Numbered from the stretch's first letter, positions 1 to 8,103 are shown. The stretch: DNA of 37,249 bases from Candidatus Cyanaurora vandensis (GCF_013285555.1 NZ_JAAXLT010000111.1:1-37249), one strand, 5' to 3'. Notes: generated by a model not told the origin, from the sequence alone. A program made the numbers and translations.

Positions 1-1
1 C

Positions 2-373
2 CCCCGTACCGAAAAAACCACCCCGGCTCCGGCCTTGGTGCAAGCCACCCTTGCTCATGAGGAAACCGCTCCTACTGAGACCGACGAAGAAACTAACACC
101 GACCCCGCCCTGCGTCCCCAGCCTCCAGTCCGCCGGAGCATCCAGACCCCAGCGGCGCGGGTCCCGCGCACAGCTGCTGCCACGGAAAATACCCGTGGTC
201 GGCGCACCAGCACCAGCACCAGCAATACCCGGACTGAATCCCGTCGTCAGGGGAACGCCGTGGGTAATAGTGGCGGCGGTGCCAGCTACCGTGATCTTGA
301 GGAAGCCGGGGCGATTGACCCGCGTTGGGCCGTCCTCCTCGAAGCTAAGAAAAAGCTCGAACTCAAGGTCTGA
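2..373 (+). CDS. C-terminal part of an unidentified protein with a low-complexity tail
   Basis: The frame is open from the first bases of the window, so the gene starts upstream; the visible part is about 123 residues ending at a TGA at 371-373. Most of it is rich in Pro, Thr, Arg, Ala and Glu and looks disordered. Only the last ~30 residues (ASYRDLEEAGAIDPRWAVLL and a Lys-rich end) look conserved. A strong terminator follows 43 bases later. I do not recognise the family. Because it lies before rpsL, the tail of a large transcription or translation protein (for example an RNA polymerase subunit) is conceivable, but nothing visible proves it. An overlapping frame at 51-386 is rejected. Confidence 0.55.
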   Translation, partial: PRTEKTTPAPALVQATLAHEETAPTETDEETNTDPALRPQPPVRRSIQTPAARVPRTAAATENTRGRRTSTSTSNTRTESRRQGNAVGNSGGGASYRDLEEAGAIDPRWAVLLEAKKKLELKV

Positions 374-416
374 TTCCCCTAACTAGATCCTGCCGACGGT
401 CAGGACTGCTGGTCTC

Positions 417-460
417 AAGTCCCCTAGATAGTTAAGTCTAGGGGACTTGTTTTATTTTTT
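417..460 (+). terminator. Intrinsic (Rho-independent) terminator
   Basis: A perfect 12-bp stem (arms 417-428 and 437-448, GC-rich core CCCCTAGA/TCTAGGGG) with an 8-base loop is followed by a T-rich tract at 450-460. It ends the transcript of the upstream partial gene and separates it from rpsL-rpsG. Confidence 0.9.
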
Positions 461-531
461 GATTTGGGGATTAGCTTGACCCCGGTCTGGAGTAGTTAAT
501 ATACTAGGGGACTGTCGCCCAAGCAAAATTC

Positions 532-939
532 ATGCCAACCATCGCACAACTCGTGCGTCAGGAGCGTTCTAAGCTCCGTACCAAAACGAAGTCTCCCGCT
601 CTCAAAGCCTGTCCGGCGCGGCGTGGGGTATGTACTCGTGTTTATACCACCACCCCCAAGAAGCCCAACTCCGCTCTCCGCAAGGTAGCCAGGGTCCGCT
701 TGACCTCCGGGTTTGAGGTGACGGCCTATATTCCAGGGATTAGCCATAACCTCCAGGAACACTCCGTCGTCATGCTCAGGGGCGGTCGGGTCAAGGACCT
801 GCCGGGCGTGCGTTATCACATCATCCGGGGCACCCTCGACGCGGCTGGCGTTAAGGACCGCAAGAATAGTCGTTCCAAGTACGGCACCAAACGCCCTAAA
901 CCCGGTCAACCCGCTGCGGCTGCCGGTAAAAAACGTTAA
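532..939 (+). CDS. rpsL: 30S ribosomal protein S12
   Basis: S12 sits at the decoding centre of the small ribosomal subunit and contributes to tRNA selection accuracy. The 135-residue protein begins [15 protein letters not shown] and carries the invariant [10 protein letters not shown] loop and the [13 protein letters not shown] segment. The lysines of both loops, the usual sites of streptomycin-resistance changes, are the wild-type residues. The C-terminus has an Ala/Gly/Lys-rich tail after the core KRPKP. There is no clear Shine-Dalgarno sequence ahead of the ATG. rpsG follows after 18 bases in the usual rpsL-rpsG order, so the pair is very probably co-transcribed, starting downstream of the 417-460 terminator. 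Confidence 0.98.
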   Translation: MPTIAQLVRQERSKLRTKTKSPALKACPARRGVCTRVYTTTPKKPNSALRKVARVRLTSGFEVTAYIPGISHNLQEHSVVMLRGGRVKDLPGVRYHIIRGTLDAAGVKDRKNSRSKYGTKRPKPGQPAAAAGKKR

Positions 940-957
940 GTAATCGAGGAATTTGGG

Positions 958-1476
958 ATGTCTAGACTACGCGCAAGGGCAATTCAACGGGCGGTGGGTC
1001 AAGACCGCGACCGGGTTATTGCCAAATTCAAACGCCCCCTGTTACCCGACCCGGCCTACAATTCACGGCTGGCGACCATGATGCTCAACAAACTCATGGT
1101 GAGTGGCAAAAAAGCGACCGCCGAGCGACTCCTGTATGGTGCGTTCCAGAAGATTCAAGAGAAGACGGGTAAACCGCCAATCGAAGTCTTCAACAACGCC
1201 ATTCGTAACGCCACGCCTCTAGTAGAAGTCAAAGCTCGTCGGGTCGGTGGGGCGACCTATCAGGTCCCGGTGGAAGTGCGCTCCGAGCGGGGCACCTCCA
1301 TGGCCCTGCGCTGGTTGGTGGATGCAGCCCGCAAACGGCCCGGTAAGTCCATGATTGACAAGCTCTCCAACGAGATCCTGGACGCTTCCAACGAGGCTGG
1401 TAACGCCATCCGTAAACGGGAAGAGACCCACCGGATGGCAGAGGCTAACAAAGCCTTTGCTCACTATCGGTACTAA
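958..1476 (+). CDS. rpsG: 30S ribosomal protein S7 with extended N-terminal region
   Basis: S7 is the primary 16S rRNA 3'-domain binder and head organiser of the small subunit. The protein is 172 residues; most bacterial S7 are about 156. The extra length is near the N-terminus: the usual short basic leader is replaced by about 30 residues before [14 protein letters not shown], from where the canonical fold continues ([48 protein letters not shown]). A GAGG Shine-Dalgarno element at about 945-948 supports the ATG at 958. The stop codon overlaps the end of the convergent oxidase gene by 4 bases. fusA and tuf, the usual next genes of the str operon, are absent here. Confidence 0.97.
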   Translation: MSRLRARAIQRAVGQDRDRVIAKFKRPLLPDPAYNSRLATMMLNKLMVSGKKATAERLLYGAFQKIQEKTGKPPIEVFNNAIRNATPLVEVKARRVGGATYQVPVEVRSERGTSMALRWLVDAARKRPGKSMIDKLSNEILDASNEAGNAIRKREETHRMAEANKAFAHYRY

Positions 1477-2825
1477 AACGCCGGTACGCGCTGCTGGCTC
1501 AGCCAGTACTGATGGATGCGGGGAGCCACGCCAGTGGCTTGAGCAATGACCTCACTCGGGGAAATTCCCGCTAAGTAATTGCCACACAAAAAGAGCCCCG
1601 GCATTTGCTGGAGTCCACTTTCAATCTGGGCTACCTTTTGCGGGTGGCCTAGACAGTATTGGGGCAGACTGGCTGGGCGGCGGTGGCAGTCAATCAGGCG
1701 GGGTTCTTGGCGCATCTTAAATATTTTTTGTAGATCACAGTGGGCGGCGCGGACCAAATCCTCTTCTTCTAGCTCTTGGGCTTGGGGGTCCGCAGCTCCG
1801 CCTAAAAGACAGGTAATCAAGTGCCAACCCGCCGGGGCGCGGCCTGGAAATAAGCTGGAGGACCAGATTCCCCCTAGAGTGTTGAGTCCTTGACCCTTGG
1901 GAATGAGATGGCCCCAACCTTCTAAGGGATGATTTAACGTGGCCTGGGGATAGCCCAAGGCCACGGTCACGAGGGGCGGATAATAGATGCTCAAAAGTTT
2001 GCGGGCAAGGGCAGCATGGAGCGGTTTAAGGAGGTTGCCGCTGCTATAGGCGGGGGTGGCGAGGACCAAGACCTCAGTACGGAGGGATTCGCCCGTGGTG
2101 GTGAGCAATTCATAGCCTCGGTCCAGCTTTTGTAGACGCAGGACGGTTTGGTTGGGCGTAAAGCTCTGTTTGAGTTGCAGGATGAGGGTCGTAATCAGTT
2201 GTTGGAGCCCTTGGCTGAGCGAGACAGTGGGCGTAAAGACGGTCTTCGTTCCCACCAGCCAAGCACGCAGGACACTGCTGTGTTTCCGCTCCTGGGCGAC
2301 ACAGGTTTTGAGGATGGCTTCAGCACTGAGTTGACCGGGGTCCCCGCCGTAGACGGCCTGGATAATCGGCGCACAGATAATTTGGGCTACCTCTTCGCCA
2401 AAACGACGGGTGACAAACTCAGTGACAGTCTCCTCGGTCTGGCCCGGTTTGACAAATACTTCGCTCAGACAGCGTAGTTTTGCTAAGGGAGTTAACAAAG
2501 GCGTAGTCAGGAGGGCGGATATTTGGTCCGGGACAGGCTGGAGCCGATTTTGACGCCAGAGATAGCGCACGGGCTTGACTGTAGCCGATACAAGTTGGTC
2601 GGCTAATCCCAATTCGGTCAGTAGGTTCATGACTTGGGGGGTAGCGAGTAGATCGCCGAGTCCCCGCTCAACGAGGAACCCTCCTTGATTAACTGAAAAA
2701 ATCGGACCCTGGGGACTGGGCTCCAGGACACAGACCCGTAGACCCAACCGCTGTAGACGATACCCCAGGACCAGACCGGATAAGCCCGAACCGATTATCA
2801 CAACATCGGCAGAAAGCTCGCTCAC
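1473..2825 (-). CDS. hemY: HemY-type protoporphyrinogen oxidase
   Basis: This FAD-dependent oxidase converts protoporphyrinogen IX to protoporphyrin IX, the last step shared by haem and chlorophyll synthesis. At 450 residues it has the usual length. Residues 7-35 form a dinucleotide-binding fold ([18 protein letters not shown] with a terminal Glu in VCVLEPS). The FAD-linked GGFLVERG stretch, the substrate-domain segment [17 protein letters not shown] and the C-terminal FAD signature [20 protein letters not shown] are all visible. Other FAD amine oxidases share the fold, but the combination of [12 protein letters not shown] and the C-terminal motif favours this family. It is convergent with rpsG and its last 4 bases overlap it. 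Confidence 0.9.
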   Translation of the reverse strand: MSELSADVVIIGSGLSGLVLGYRLQRLGLRVCVLEPSPQGPIFSVNQGGFLVERGLGDLLATPQVMNLLTELGLADQLVSATVKPVRYLWRQNRLQPVPDQISALLTTPLLTPLAKLRCLSEVFVKPGQTEETVTEFVTRRFGEEVAQIICAPIIQAVYGGDPGQLSAEAILKTCVAQERKHSSVLRAWLVGTKTVFTPTVSLSQGLQQLITTLILQLKQSFTPNQTVLRLQKLDRGYELLTTTGESLRTEVLVLATPAYSSGNLLKPLHAALARKLLSIYYPPLVTVALGYPQATLNHPLEGWGHLIPKGQGLNTLGGIWSSSLFPGRAPAGWHLITCLLGGAADPQAQELEEEDLVRAAHCDLQKIFKMRQEPRLIDCHRRPASLPQYCLGHPQKVAQIESGLQQMPGLFLCGNYLAGISPSEVIAQATGVAPRIHQYWLSQQRVPAF

Positions 2826-2890
2826 CAGGGGTGTCCAAATAGCTTCCTGATCCTAGCACCTGTCCTCAGGGATCAACTGAGACCCCACCA

Positions 2891-3094
2891 CTATGAGGTC
2901 TTCTGGAAAAGAGCGTGGAGATAAGTCCGGGCGGCGCGGCGGTCGCCGCCGCTATTTTGCAGTAAAAAGAGTGAGACAGCCGCTGTGAAGACCCGGTTCT
3001 GGTCCCAGTCAGCGTGATTTTCAAGGTAGTGCTGGAGAGTGTCGTGGAGTTCCTCAGGGATTTCAGCCAGGACACTGACCATGGAGCTTTGCAT
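2891..3094 (-). CDS. DUF2811 small cyanobacterial protein
   Basis: A 67-residue protein. The core AEIPEELHDTLQHYLENH followed by DWDQNRVFTAAVSLFLLQNS and AARTYLHALF matches my recollection of the DUF2811 family, which is restricted largely to cyanobacteria and has no known function. Its helical pattern resembles small ribbon-helix-helix-like proteins, but no DNA-binding role is demonstrated. The ATG at 3094 is used; a second in-frame ATG at 3082 would shorten it by four residues. It lies upstream of the oxidase gene on the same strand with a 65-base gap, so co-transcription is possible. Confidence 0.75.
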   Translation of the reverse strand: MQSSMVSVLAEIPEELHDTLQHYLENHADWDQNRVFTAAVSLFLLQNSGGDRRAARTYLHALFQKTS

Positions 3095-3316
3095 AACTGG
3101 TCTCGAACGCTACGTGCCTATTATTGATAGCGGTCTGGAACGGGGCCTGTCAATCGGTCTTCTTAACCTGGGCTTCACCTAAGACACTGAAAGTTTTACG
3201 GTCTGTCCGTATCTTTGAGGCTATTTTCGTAATATTTCGCCATGATTACTTGTTGAGAAAACTCGCAAGAGTTGCCCCTTTTATTTCCGCAAAAAGAACG
3301 CTCAACGTACTTTATC

Positions 3317-3347
3317 TGTGGAAAACCTGTGGAAAACCTGGGGATAA
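3317..3347 (+). promoter_or_regulatory. Cluster of three DnaA-box-like 9-mers
   Basis: Within the gene-free stretch 3095-3396, three 9-mers occur at exactly 11-base intervals: TGTGGAAAA at 3317, TGTGGAAAA at 3328 and TGGGGATAA at 3339. Each differs from the DnaA box TGTGGATAA (complement TTATCCACA) at one position. The 130 bases upstream are AT-rich. One helical turn per box would place all on the same DNA face. No dnaA or dnaN is adjacent, so this may be an origin-like or DnaA-titrating site, or chance. A 95-codon open frame at 3124-3411 looks non-coding. Nothing else was recognised in the interval. Confidence 0.35.
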
Positions 3348-3396
3348 GTCGGGGGTTTCTCCCCAACCAGCCCCTATTGTTAAAATTTGTAACAAC

Positions 3397-4788
3397 TTAG
3401 GCTCCAGTTAAGCGGCGGATCTCGGCTTCGGCAGGGAGATTAGCCCCGGAACTGCCCAGCTTCAGGGTTTGGGTCTTCACGCCAATACGAACGGTCTTCG
3501 TCGTATCTGGGGAGAGGGTCCCGGTCTGCTTGAGTTCAAGAGCCGCCCGGTCGAGGGCCAGGGTGAGGGTGGTATTGCCGAGACGTTGGGTCATCTGACG
3601 GGCTAGGGTCAGGGTGTGGGCGGCCTGCTGGGGGTTGTGGCGAGCCTGTTGGGTGGCCTGTTGGACTAGGGCGTCCAGATTGCGCTGTTGGACATAGCCC
3701 ATTACCTCGGTGTCTATCTGTCCGGTCACAGCCGGGTCGTCGCTGAACTCCACCACCACGTCCTGAACCTCCGTTGTGCCTGTTTGGTCAAGGCCGGGGA
3801 CGGTATAGCTAAAACTGAGTTGGGCCAGCCGCACTCGCATCACGGAGCGGGTGGGCAGGGAAAATTCCAGGACGAACAGGCTGGGTTCGTGGGCATCCAG
3901 ATTACCCAGGGGTACGGGGCTCAGCGCGGGGTCTACTTCGGCTTGAAAGGGGTAGACCCTAGTGATCCGGTCCAGCGTGACATCGCGCACGGTGCGGACT
4001 TGGAGAGTGAGCCCGGTGATTACCTCTTGGCTCATCGCCTGCCACTGCTGAGCGAACCACTGGGGTAGTTGACTGACCGATATGCTGGGGGGTTGGGCGG
4101 CTCCGAGAACGACATGGACGGGTTGGCCCTGGGTCTGGGCCGCGAGATCAGCGAGTAAGTCCTCGTTGTATTCACTCCCCACGCCCACGGTGGTGATAGC
4201 GATATTTTGGTAGGTGAACTGGCGGACTAACTCGCGGCAGTGGGCTTCATCCTGGGTCTGACCATCGGTGAGGAGGACGACCCGGCGGTTAGTGGGGGTG
4301 GTGACGCGGTTGAGTTCCTGGAGGGCCAAGCGCAGGCCCTGGCCCATCATGGTGCCCCCGGAGAAATGTTTGAGGGCCTCGACCTGTTGGTGGAAGCGGT
4401 CACGGGCAGTGGCGATGCCCAGAGGCGCGACGACGCTCGCCTTATCGTCAAAACGGACCAGCGCGAACTGGTCCTTGGGGGTCAAGTCCGTGAGGTCCGC
4501 GACCCCATGGAGCGCGGCGAGGAGGAGGTCCTGTTTGGTTTTACCGCCGATGGCTTCTTCGTACAGTCGCCCATCCACCTCGACCATCCGTCCGGTGGTC
4601 TGGTCGGGCAGAGTGACGAGTTCACGCATCGAACCACTGGTATCCACTACGAAAACTAGGGCGACGGGGGGACGGCAAGTGCGGATTTGGGCTTGGGCCT
4701 GGACTTGGACTAACAGAAACAGCTTCTGGGGGACGGGGCACTGAGCCTGGAGGTAGGGGCGGTGGGGTGTAATGCGGAGGTCGAGCAT
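3397..4788 (-). CDS. von Willebrand factor type A (VWA) domain protein
   Basis: A 463-residue protein whose N-terminal half is a VWA domain. The metal-ion-dependent adhesion site is intact: DTSGS at residues 49-53, the threonine in [10 protein letters not shown], and the aspartate in [12 protein letters not shown]. There is no signal peptide, so it is probably cytoplasmic. The C-terminal half (beta-rich, then Gln-rich helices around [15 protein letters not shown]) matches the layout of bacterial VWA proteins of unknown function. Such proteins often act as binding partners in chaperone or stress assemblies; no partner gene is adjacent. It is divergent from ndhE with 95 bases between the two starts, which must hold both promoters. 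Confidence 0.85.
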   Translation of the reverse strand: MLDLRITPHRPYLQAQCPVPQKLFLLVQVQAQAQIRTCRPPVALVFVVDTSGSMRELVTLPDQTTGRMVEVDGRLYEEAIGGKTKQDLLLAALHGVADLTDLTPKDQFALVRFDDKASVVAPLGIATARDRFHQQVEALKHFSGGTMMGQGLRLALQELNRVTTPTNRRVVLLTDGQTQDEAHCRELVRQFTYQNIAITTVGVGSEYNEDLLADLAAQTQGQPVHVVLGAAQPPSISVSQLPQWFAQQWQAMSQEVITGLTLQVRTVRDVTLDRITRVYPFQAEVDPALSPVPLGNLDAHEPSLFVLEFSLPTRSVMRVRLAQLSFSYTVPGLDQTGTTEVQDVVVEFSDDPAVTGQIDTEVMGYVQQRNLDALVQQATQQARHNPQQAAHTLTLARQMTQRLGNTTLTLALDRAALELKQTGTLSPDTTKTVRIGVKTQTLKLGSSGANLPAEAEIRRLTGA

Positions 4789-4883
4789 CGGGTGGTCCTG
4801 GATTACTGCTTAAGTTGCCCTCGCACTTGGCTTTACCCCCAGGGAGCGGGCTGATAGGATGGCAAGGAAAGCTGGGACACATC

Positions 4884-5192
4884 ATGTTGACGGTGAATTT
4901 CTTTTTAGCTGTGGGGGCCGCGCTTTTTTGTATTGGCATCTACGGGTTGGTGACCAGCCGTAATGCGGTGCGAGTTTTGATGTCCATTGAACTCCTGCTC
5001 AACGCCGTCAACTTAAATTTCCTTGCTTTCTCCAGCTATGTGGACCCGGTTAATATACGGGGACAGCTATTTACGATTTTCATTATCGCGGTGGCGGCGG
5101 CGGAGGCAGCGATTGGACTCGCGATTGTGTTGGCGATTTACCGCAACCGCAACACGATTGACATGGAAAACTTTAATTTGCTCCGTTGGTAG
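4884..5192 (+). CDS. ndhE: NAD(P)H-quinone oxidoreductase subunit 4L (NdhE/NuoK)
   Basis: NdhE is a small integral membrane subunit of the photosynthetic NDH-1 complex and part of its proton-conducting arm. The 102-residue protein has three hydrophobic helices. Family hallmarks are [29 protein letters not shown], spanning helices 1-2 with the buried glutamate in [11 protein letters not shown], and [18 protein letters not shown] in helix 3 with the second glutamate. The ATG at 4884 is preferred to an upstream in-frame ATG at 4815 because it gives the family length and start and is preceded by AAGGAAAG at about 4864. It normally follows ndhA-ndhI-ndhG; here it stands alone, so the other subunits must be encoded elsewhere. 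Confidence 0.95.
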   Translation: MLTVNFFLAVGAALFCIGIYGLVTSRNAVRVLMSIELLLNAVNLNFLAFSSYVDPVNIRGQLFTIFIIAVAAAEAAIGLAIVLAIYRNRNTIDMENFNLLRW

Positions 5193-5199
5193 GCCGAGA

Positions 5200-6186
5200 C
5201 TACAGGTTGACTCCCGGCCCGAAACGAGGCCAGGGCAATTTGTTAAGACCTTGACATAACAGAAGTCCTACCAGCACCAGCCCCCCACTCACAAGCTGTA
5301 ACCCTGTGGGCATCTCTCCTAACAGGAAGTAAGCTCCGACCGCACCCACGGCAGGCACAAAAGAACCCGCCAAGGCCGCATCCAAAACAGTCGCTCGCCG
5401 CAAACCCGTAAACCAACACAGTTGAGCCAGAGCAACAAAGAGACTTCCGTAAGCCAACATCCACTGCCACAACAACGGCGAGAGGACATCGGCAAAATGG
5501 GGCGGCCCATAGAGCCAGAGCGCGGCACTGAAAAATACACCTGCTCCTACCCCAGTCCGCAGGACTAAGTAAACGCCAGCGGGTACCGCCGTCAAAAATC
5601 TTTTACTGAGGATAGTTGCCACCGCCACTGTGACCGCTGCTAGGACCGCTAGAGCCTCGCCCGTCCCCACTTGAATCAGGTCCGCCATCCTAAAAGACTG
5701 GGTATTGCCACCGGGTAACAAGAGGGGGATCAGTGCCCCCACGGAGCAAACCAGCCCTCCCAGCAATTGCCGAGCGTTAAGCCGCTCCCCCAGCAACCAC
5801 ACTGAGAGGGCCAAGAGGATCGGGGTCTCGATCCGGCTGACAAAGAGGACGCTACTTACCTGCGCTAGGCTCAAGGCTTGAAAGAGCAACGAGTGTGCGA
5901 GCGCACCCCCGAGAATGGCGACGACTAGTAGTACACCCCAAGCGCGGCGGGGTAGCTGTTGGAGGGTGTTCAGCGTCCACTGTTTACGGTAGATGAGCAA
6001 GAAGACGGGCAGGGCACAGATGTTCCCCACAAATAGCACGTTACAGAGAGAGACGGCGTTGCGTTCAGGGAATTGGGCACCGAGTTCGACGATTTTCCGC
6101 ACGACCGGGCTGGCACTCCCAAAAAGGATGACGGCTAGCCACAGGTAGGCTTGTCCGGGTAAACGCTGTCTGTTCGGCATATCCAT
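5200..6186 (-). CDS. EamA/DMT-family membrane transporter
   Basis: A 328-residue, very hydrophobic protein with about ten predicted membrane spans in two EamA repeats. The first repeat begins YLWLAVILFGSASPVVRK and contains SVLFVSRIETPILLALSVWLLGE, the usual substrate-facing helix pair followed by GE. The second repeat ends AGSFVPAVGAVGAYFLLGE with GLQLVSGGLVLVGLLL. The family exports metabolites and amino acids, but the substrate cannot be read from the sequence. It is convergent with ndhE (7 bases apart). The start could be at Met1 or Met3. Downstream of its start lies the degraded region 6187-8159. Confidence 0.88.
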   Translation of the reverse strand: MDMPNRQRLPGQAYLWLAVILFGSASPVVRKIVELGAQFPERNAVSLCNVLFVGNICALPVFLLIYRKQWTLNTLQQLPRRAWGVLLVVAILGGALAHSLLFQALSLAQVSSVLFVSRIETPILLALSVWLLGERLNARQLLGGLVCSVGALIPLLLPGGNTQSFRMADLIQVGTGEALAVLAAVTVAVATILSKRFLTAVPAGVYLVLRTGVGAGVFFSAALWLYGPPHFADVLSPLLWQWMLAYGSLFVALAQLCWFTGLRRATVLDAALAGSFVPAVGAVGAYFLLGEMPTGLQLVSGGLVLVGLLLCQGLNKLPWPRFGPGVNL

Positions 6187-6351
6187 AATTCTTTTACGGG
6201 ATGGCAGGGGCTACTGGATGGATTTTAAGTAGTAGGTCCGCTAGTTTTTGTCCTCATTAATAAGTTTAATAGCAAGGAACTTTAAGACACCATGAGTAAT
6301 TGCCTAGTGTCCCTGTCAATGAGAAAATAAGAGAGGCGAGGCGAGTTAACT

Positions 6352-6508
6352 ATGGAACAGCAAGGATTCTGAGACTGGCAACAACGACAGCAGCGATGAG
6401 CTGCGCAAAAATGCTTTCTAACCCAGCTTGACGCGCTGATTTCCTGGTCTCGCCCCTTACTCAATCAACATCAACAGCCTAAAAAGACTAATGCCGGTCA
6501 TAAGCTAA
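6352..6508 (+). mobile_element. Decayed 5' fragment of an IS5-like transposase gene
   Basis: Read from the ATG at 6352, the frame encodes a transposase-like N-terminus with segments MEQQGF, DWQQRQQR and FLTQLDALISWSRPLLNQ, then KKTNAGHKLT. This resembles the start of IS5-family transposases (LxxLDxLIxW...RPLL...NAGRKPT). Two in-frame TGA codons (6370-6372 and 6397-6399) sit where tryptophan is expected, and the frame stops matching at 6508, where rsmI sequence begins. It is an inactive remnant; no catalytic residues or clear terminal inverted repeats remain. The 165 bases before it (6187-6351) hold no gene and may include the old IS end. Confidence 0.55.
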
Positions 6509-6741
6509 CCGACACCAACGCTAACTGCGTCCCGGCGGCGAGGAAGTCCAGGAGTTCGGTTAACCATTGGGGGCTTTGTTCGTGGTGACTGAAGGGCTTG
6601 TGAACGGCGTAGTGCTGCAACAATTTGAGGGTGGGTATCCTCAGCCATAATCCGGTCTACGGTCTGGAGGCCTCTGAGGACAAAGGGCAGGTCCTCTAGG
6701 TTGCCGATGGGGGTAGGGACAATATAGAGCAGGGGTTGCAT
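6509..6741 (-). pseudogene. rsmI: Truncated, frameshifted rsmI (16S rRNA C1402 2'-O-methyltransferase)
   Basis: The reading frame from 6741 begins MQPLLYIVPTPIGNLEDL and reaches AEDT, the signature start of RsmI, an SAM-dependent methyltransferase that modifies 16S rRNA. After AEDT the frame is lost by a small deletion, but a neighbouring frame continues the protein as TLKLLQHYAVHKPFSHHEQS, then QWLTELLDFLAAGTQLALVS. The match ends at the triplets for LVS, where DAGMPGI should follow, at the boundary with the transposase remnant. About two-thirds of the gene is missing, including the rest of the SAM site. The fragment cannot be functional. A full copy should exist elsewhere if the activity is kept. 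Confidence 0.8.
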
Positions 6742-6760
6742 AGTTCTAGGTTAGCCCGTG

Positions 6761-7066
6761 GGGATCGTAAGCACCTTCATTAGGTCAACAGTCACCCCCG
6801 GCGGGCGAACACTGAGCTGAGCTGAGCTGGGATCAACCGAGACGTTCCGAAGTCAACTTTGCCCTGCCGGGAGTAAACAACGAGCTTCAATAAGGTCAAT
6901 AATGAGCTTTTAAGCGTCGATAGATACCTTCTTAGGATGAAAGTTGAGCTGAATTAAGGTCAAGCGACACCTGCTGAGGGGCAATTAAGACCTTCTCCAA
7001 GGTTAATCGAGACCCGCAGTAGGTCAATGGATACCTGCTGAGGATCAGTGCAGTACAACTAGATAA
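6761..7066 (+). repeat. Degenerate ~21-bp tandem repeat array (about 13 units)
   Basis: The non-coding stretch before the antitoxin gene consists of imperfect units of 19-25 bases, loosely AGGTCAAT-N-GA-N-ACCT-NN-TGA. The clearest units start at 6783, 6894, 6958, 7001 and 7022 (GGTCAA/GGTTAA start, GA.ACC centre); weaker ones start at 6761, 6804, 6829, 6852, 6873, 6916, 6935, 6978 and 7042. The unit at 6804 also contains a small GAGCT triplication. Units diverge too much and abut too closely to be a CRISPR array. The function is unknown. Confidence 0.6.
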
Positions 7067-7079
7067 GAGAGGTTCAGCC

Positions 7080-7358
7080 ATGAAGATCACTGTTGACCTA
7101 TCCCTTGATACCGAAGCACAGTTGCGTGGGCGCATCGCTCGTGGCGATGCTGAGGCTGTCCGCGCTCTATTGGTAGAAGCTCTCACCCCGACCGTACTAG
7201 CTCTATTACGGGAAGCACCCTCTAGCTTCTCGGACGACACCTTCGAAACGATGGCGGACCAACTTGCTGACGAACTATTTGTAAGTTTTGGGCTAAACGT
7301 CTCGCCGCTTTCAGATTACGCGGTCAGTCGTGCCGGGATTTACGAGGATCATCCTTAG
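7080..7358 (+). CDS. Small antitoxin-like protein paired with a PIN toxin
   Basis: A 92-residue protein. The first ~35 residues (MKITVDLSLDTEAQLRGRIA) have the beta-strand-then-helix pattern of ribbon-helix-helix antitoxins; the acidic C-terminal half would wrap the toxin. The stop is 2 bases before the ATG of a PIN-domain gene, the normal antitoxin-toxin arrangement. An AGAGAGG element at about 7066-7072 serves as ribosome binding site. The partner toxin is broken by an internal stop, so this antitoxin may be an orphan. The promoter would have to lie in or next to the 21-bp repeat array. The exact antitoxin family is not recognised. Confidence 0.65.
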   Translation: MKITVDLSLDTEAQLRGRIARGDAEAVRALLVEALTPTVLALLREAPSSFSDDTFETMADQLADELFVSFGLNVSPLSDYAVSRAGIYEDHP

Positions 7359-7360
7359 CG

Positions 7361-7822
7361 ATGGTGTATCTTATAGACACCAACGTGCTATTGCGGTTCG
7401 TAGACCGTACCCAACCGCTGTACCCAATCGTTCGCAACGCTGTTCGTCAACTCCGCACCGACGGACATAGCTTACAAGCCACACCATAAAACTTTATTGA
7501 ATTTTGGAATGTTGCAACACGACCAACTATAAAGAACGGGTTCGGGCTAGGTCTAACGGATATTGAGCGACTCTTACGCCGTGTAGAGCAAATTTTTCCC
7601 TTGCTCCCAGATTCACCTGCTATCTACCTAGAGTGGCGACGGCTCGTAGTTTCCTTCAGGGTTTCAGGAGTCCAGGTACAGGATGCTCGCCTTGTTGCTG
7701 CGATGATTGTTTACGAGGTAACGCATATTCTCACCTTTAACACCGTTGATTTCATTCGTTATGCACCAATAGGGATTGTTGCGGTAGGATCCGGTAACCG
7801 TGTGAATAGGGTTAAAACTTAG
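7361..7822 (+). pseudogene. VapC-like PIN-domain toxin interrupted by an in-frame TAA
   Basis: PIN toxins are Mg-dependent ribonucleases. From the ATG at 7361 the frame reads MVYLIDTNVLLRFVDR with the first catalytic Asp at codon 6. It then meets TAA at 7487-7489 (codon 43) and continues in the same frame as NFIEFWNVATRP (conserved Glu), QDARLVAAMIVYEV (conserved Asp) and ILTFNTVDFIRY (fourth acidic site region). The full frame is 153 codons, a normal VapC length. The stop falls where PQNFIEFWNV is expected, so a single CAA-to-TAA change explains it. Everything else looks intact, suggesting recent inactivation or a sequencing error. Confidence 0.8.
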
Positions 7823-7890
7823 CTCTACCCGCCAGGATGTGTGAACAAAGCTGGTGCTAGGCGGTTTTGCAAAGAAGCAAAATTACTTGA

Positions 7891-8103
7891 CTTGCAGCTA
7901 TCAAGAGTTTCGAGATTGCAAATTCGGGAGCTAATGGTGGTAAGGGTCCAACTGGTCCATCATTTGTACCTATTGCGATGGAACTTAAGGAAGTGGTTTT
8001 TCATGAAAGTTCGGTTACTGCCACCGTTTATTGGTCAGTTTCGACCAAAAATGGAACCCTTCCAGGAGGGTATTGTACGGTTTTGGTTATTGCCGAACTC
8101 TAG
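7891..8103 (+). pseudogene. Possible C-terminal remnant of an unidentified protein
   Basis: In this frame, bounded by stops, the translation is well formed: FEIANSGANGGKGPTGP, FVPIAMELKEVVFH and ESSVTATVYWSVSTKNGTLP, ending YCTVLVIAEL. The Gly-rich start and alternating beta pattern resemble a beta-sandwich or a phage/surface protein end. No good start codon exists at its 5' end, so it would be a remnant. The overlapping longer frame (7841-8128) has composition unlike a protein. The rest of 7823-8159 shows nothing recognisable. Confidence 0.3.

Noticed and set aside
496-909. 137-codon open frame antisense to rpsL
   Set aside because: It is the complement of the conserved S12 gene and has no family resemblance or start signal.
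3124-3411. 95-codon frame over the DnaA-box-like region
   Set aside because: Composition and lack of a ribosome binding site argue against coding; it also runs into the VWA gene end.
6761-7066. CRISPR array reading of the 21-bp repeats
   Set aside because: Units abut each other with no spacer of constant length and differ at many positions; real arrays have near-identical repeats separated by unique spacers.
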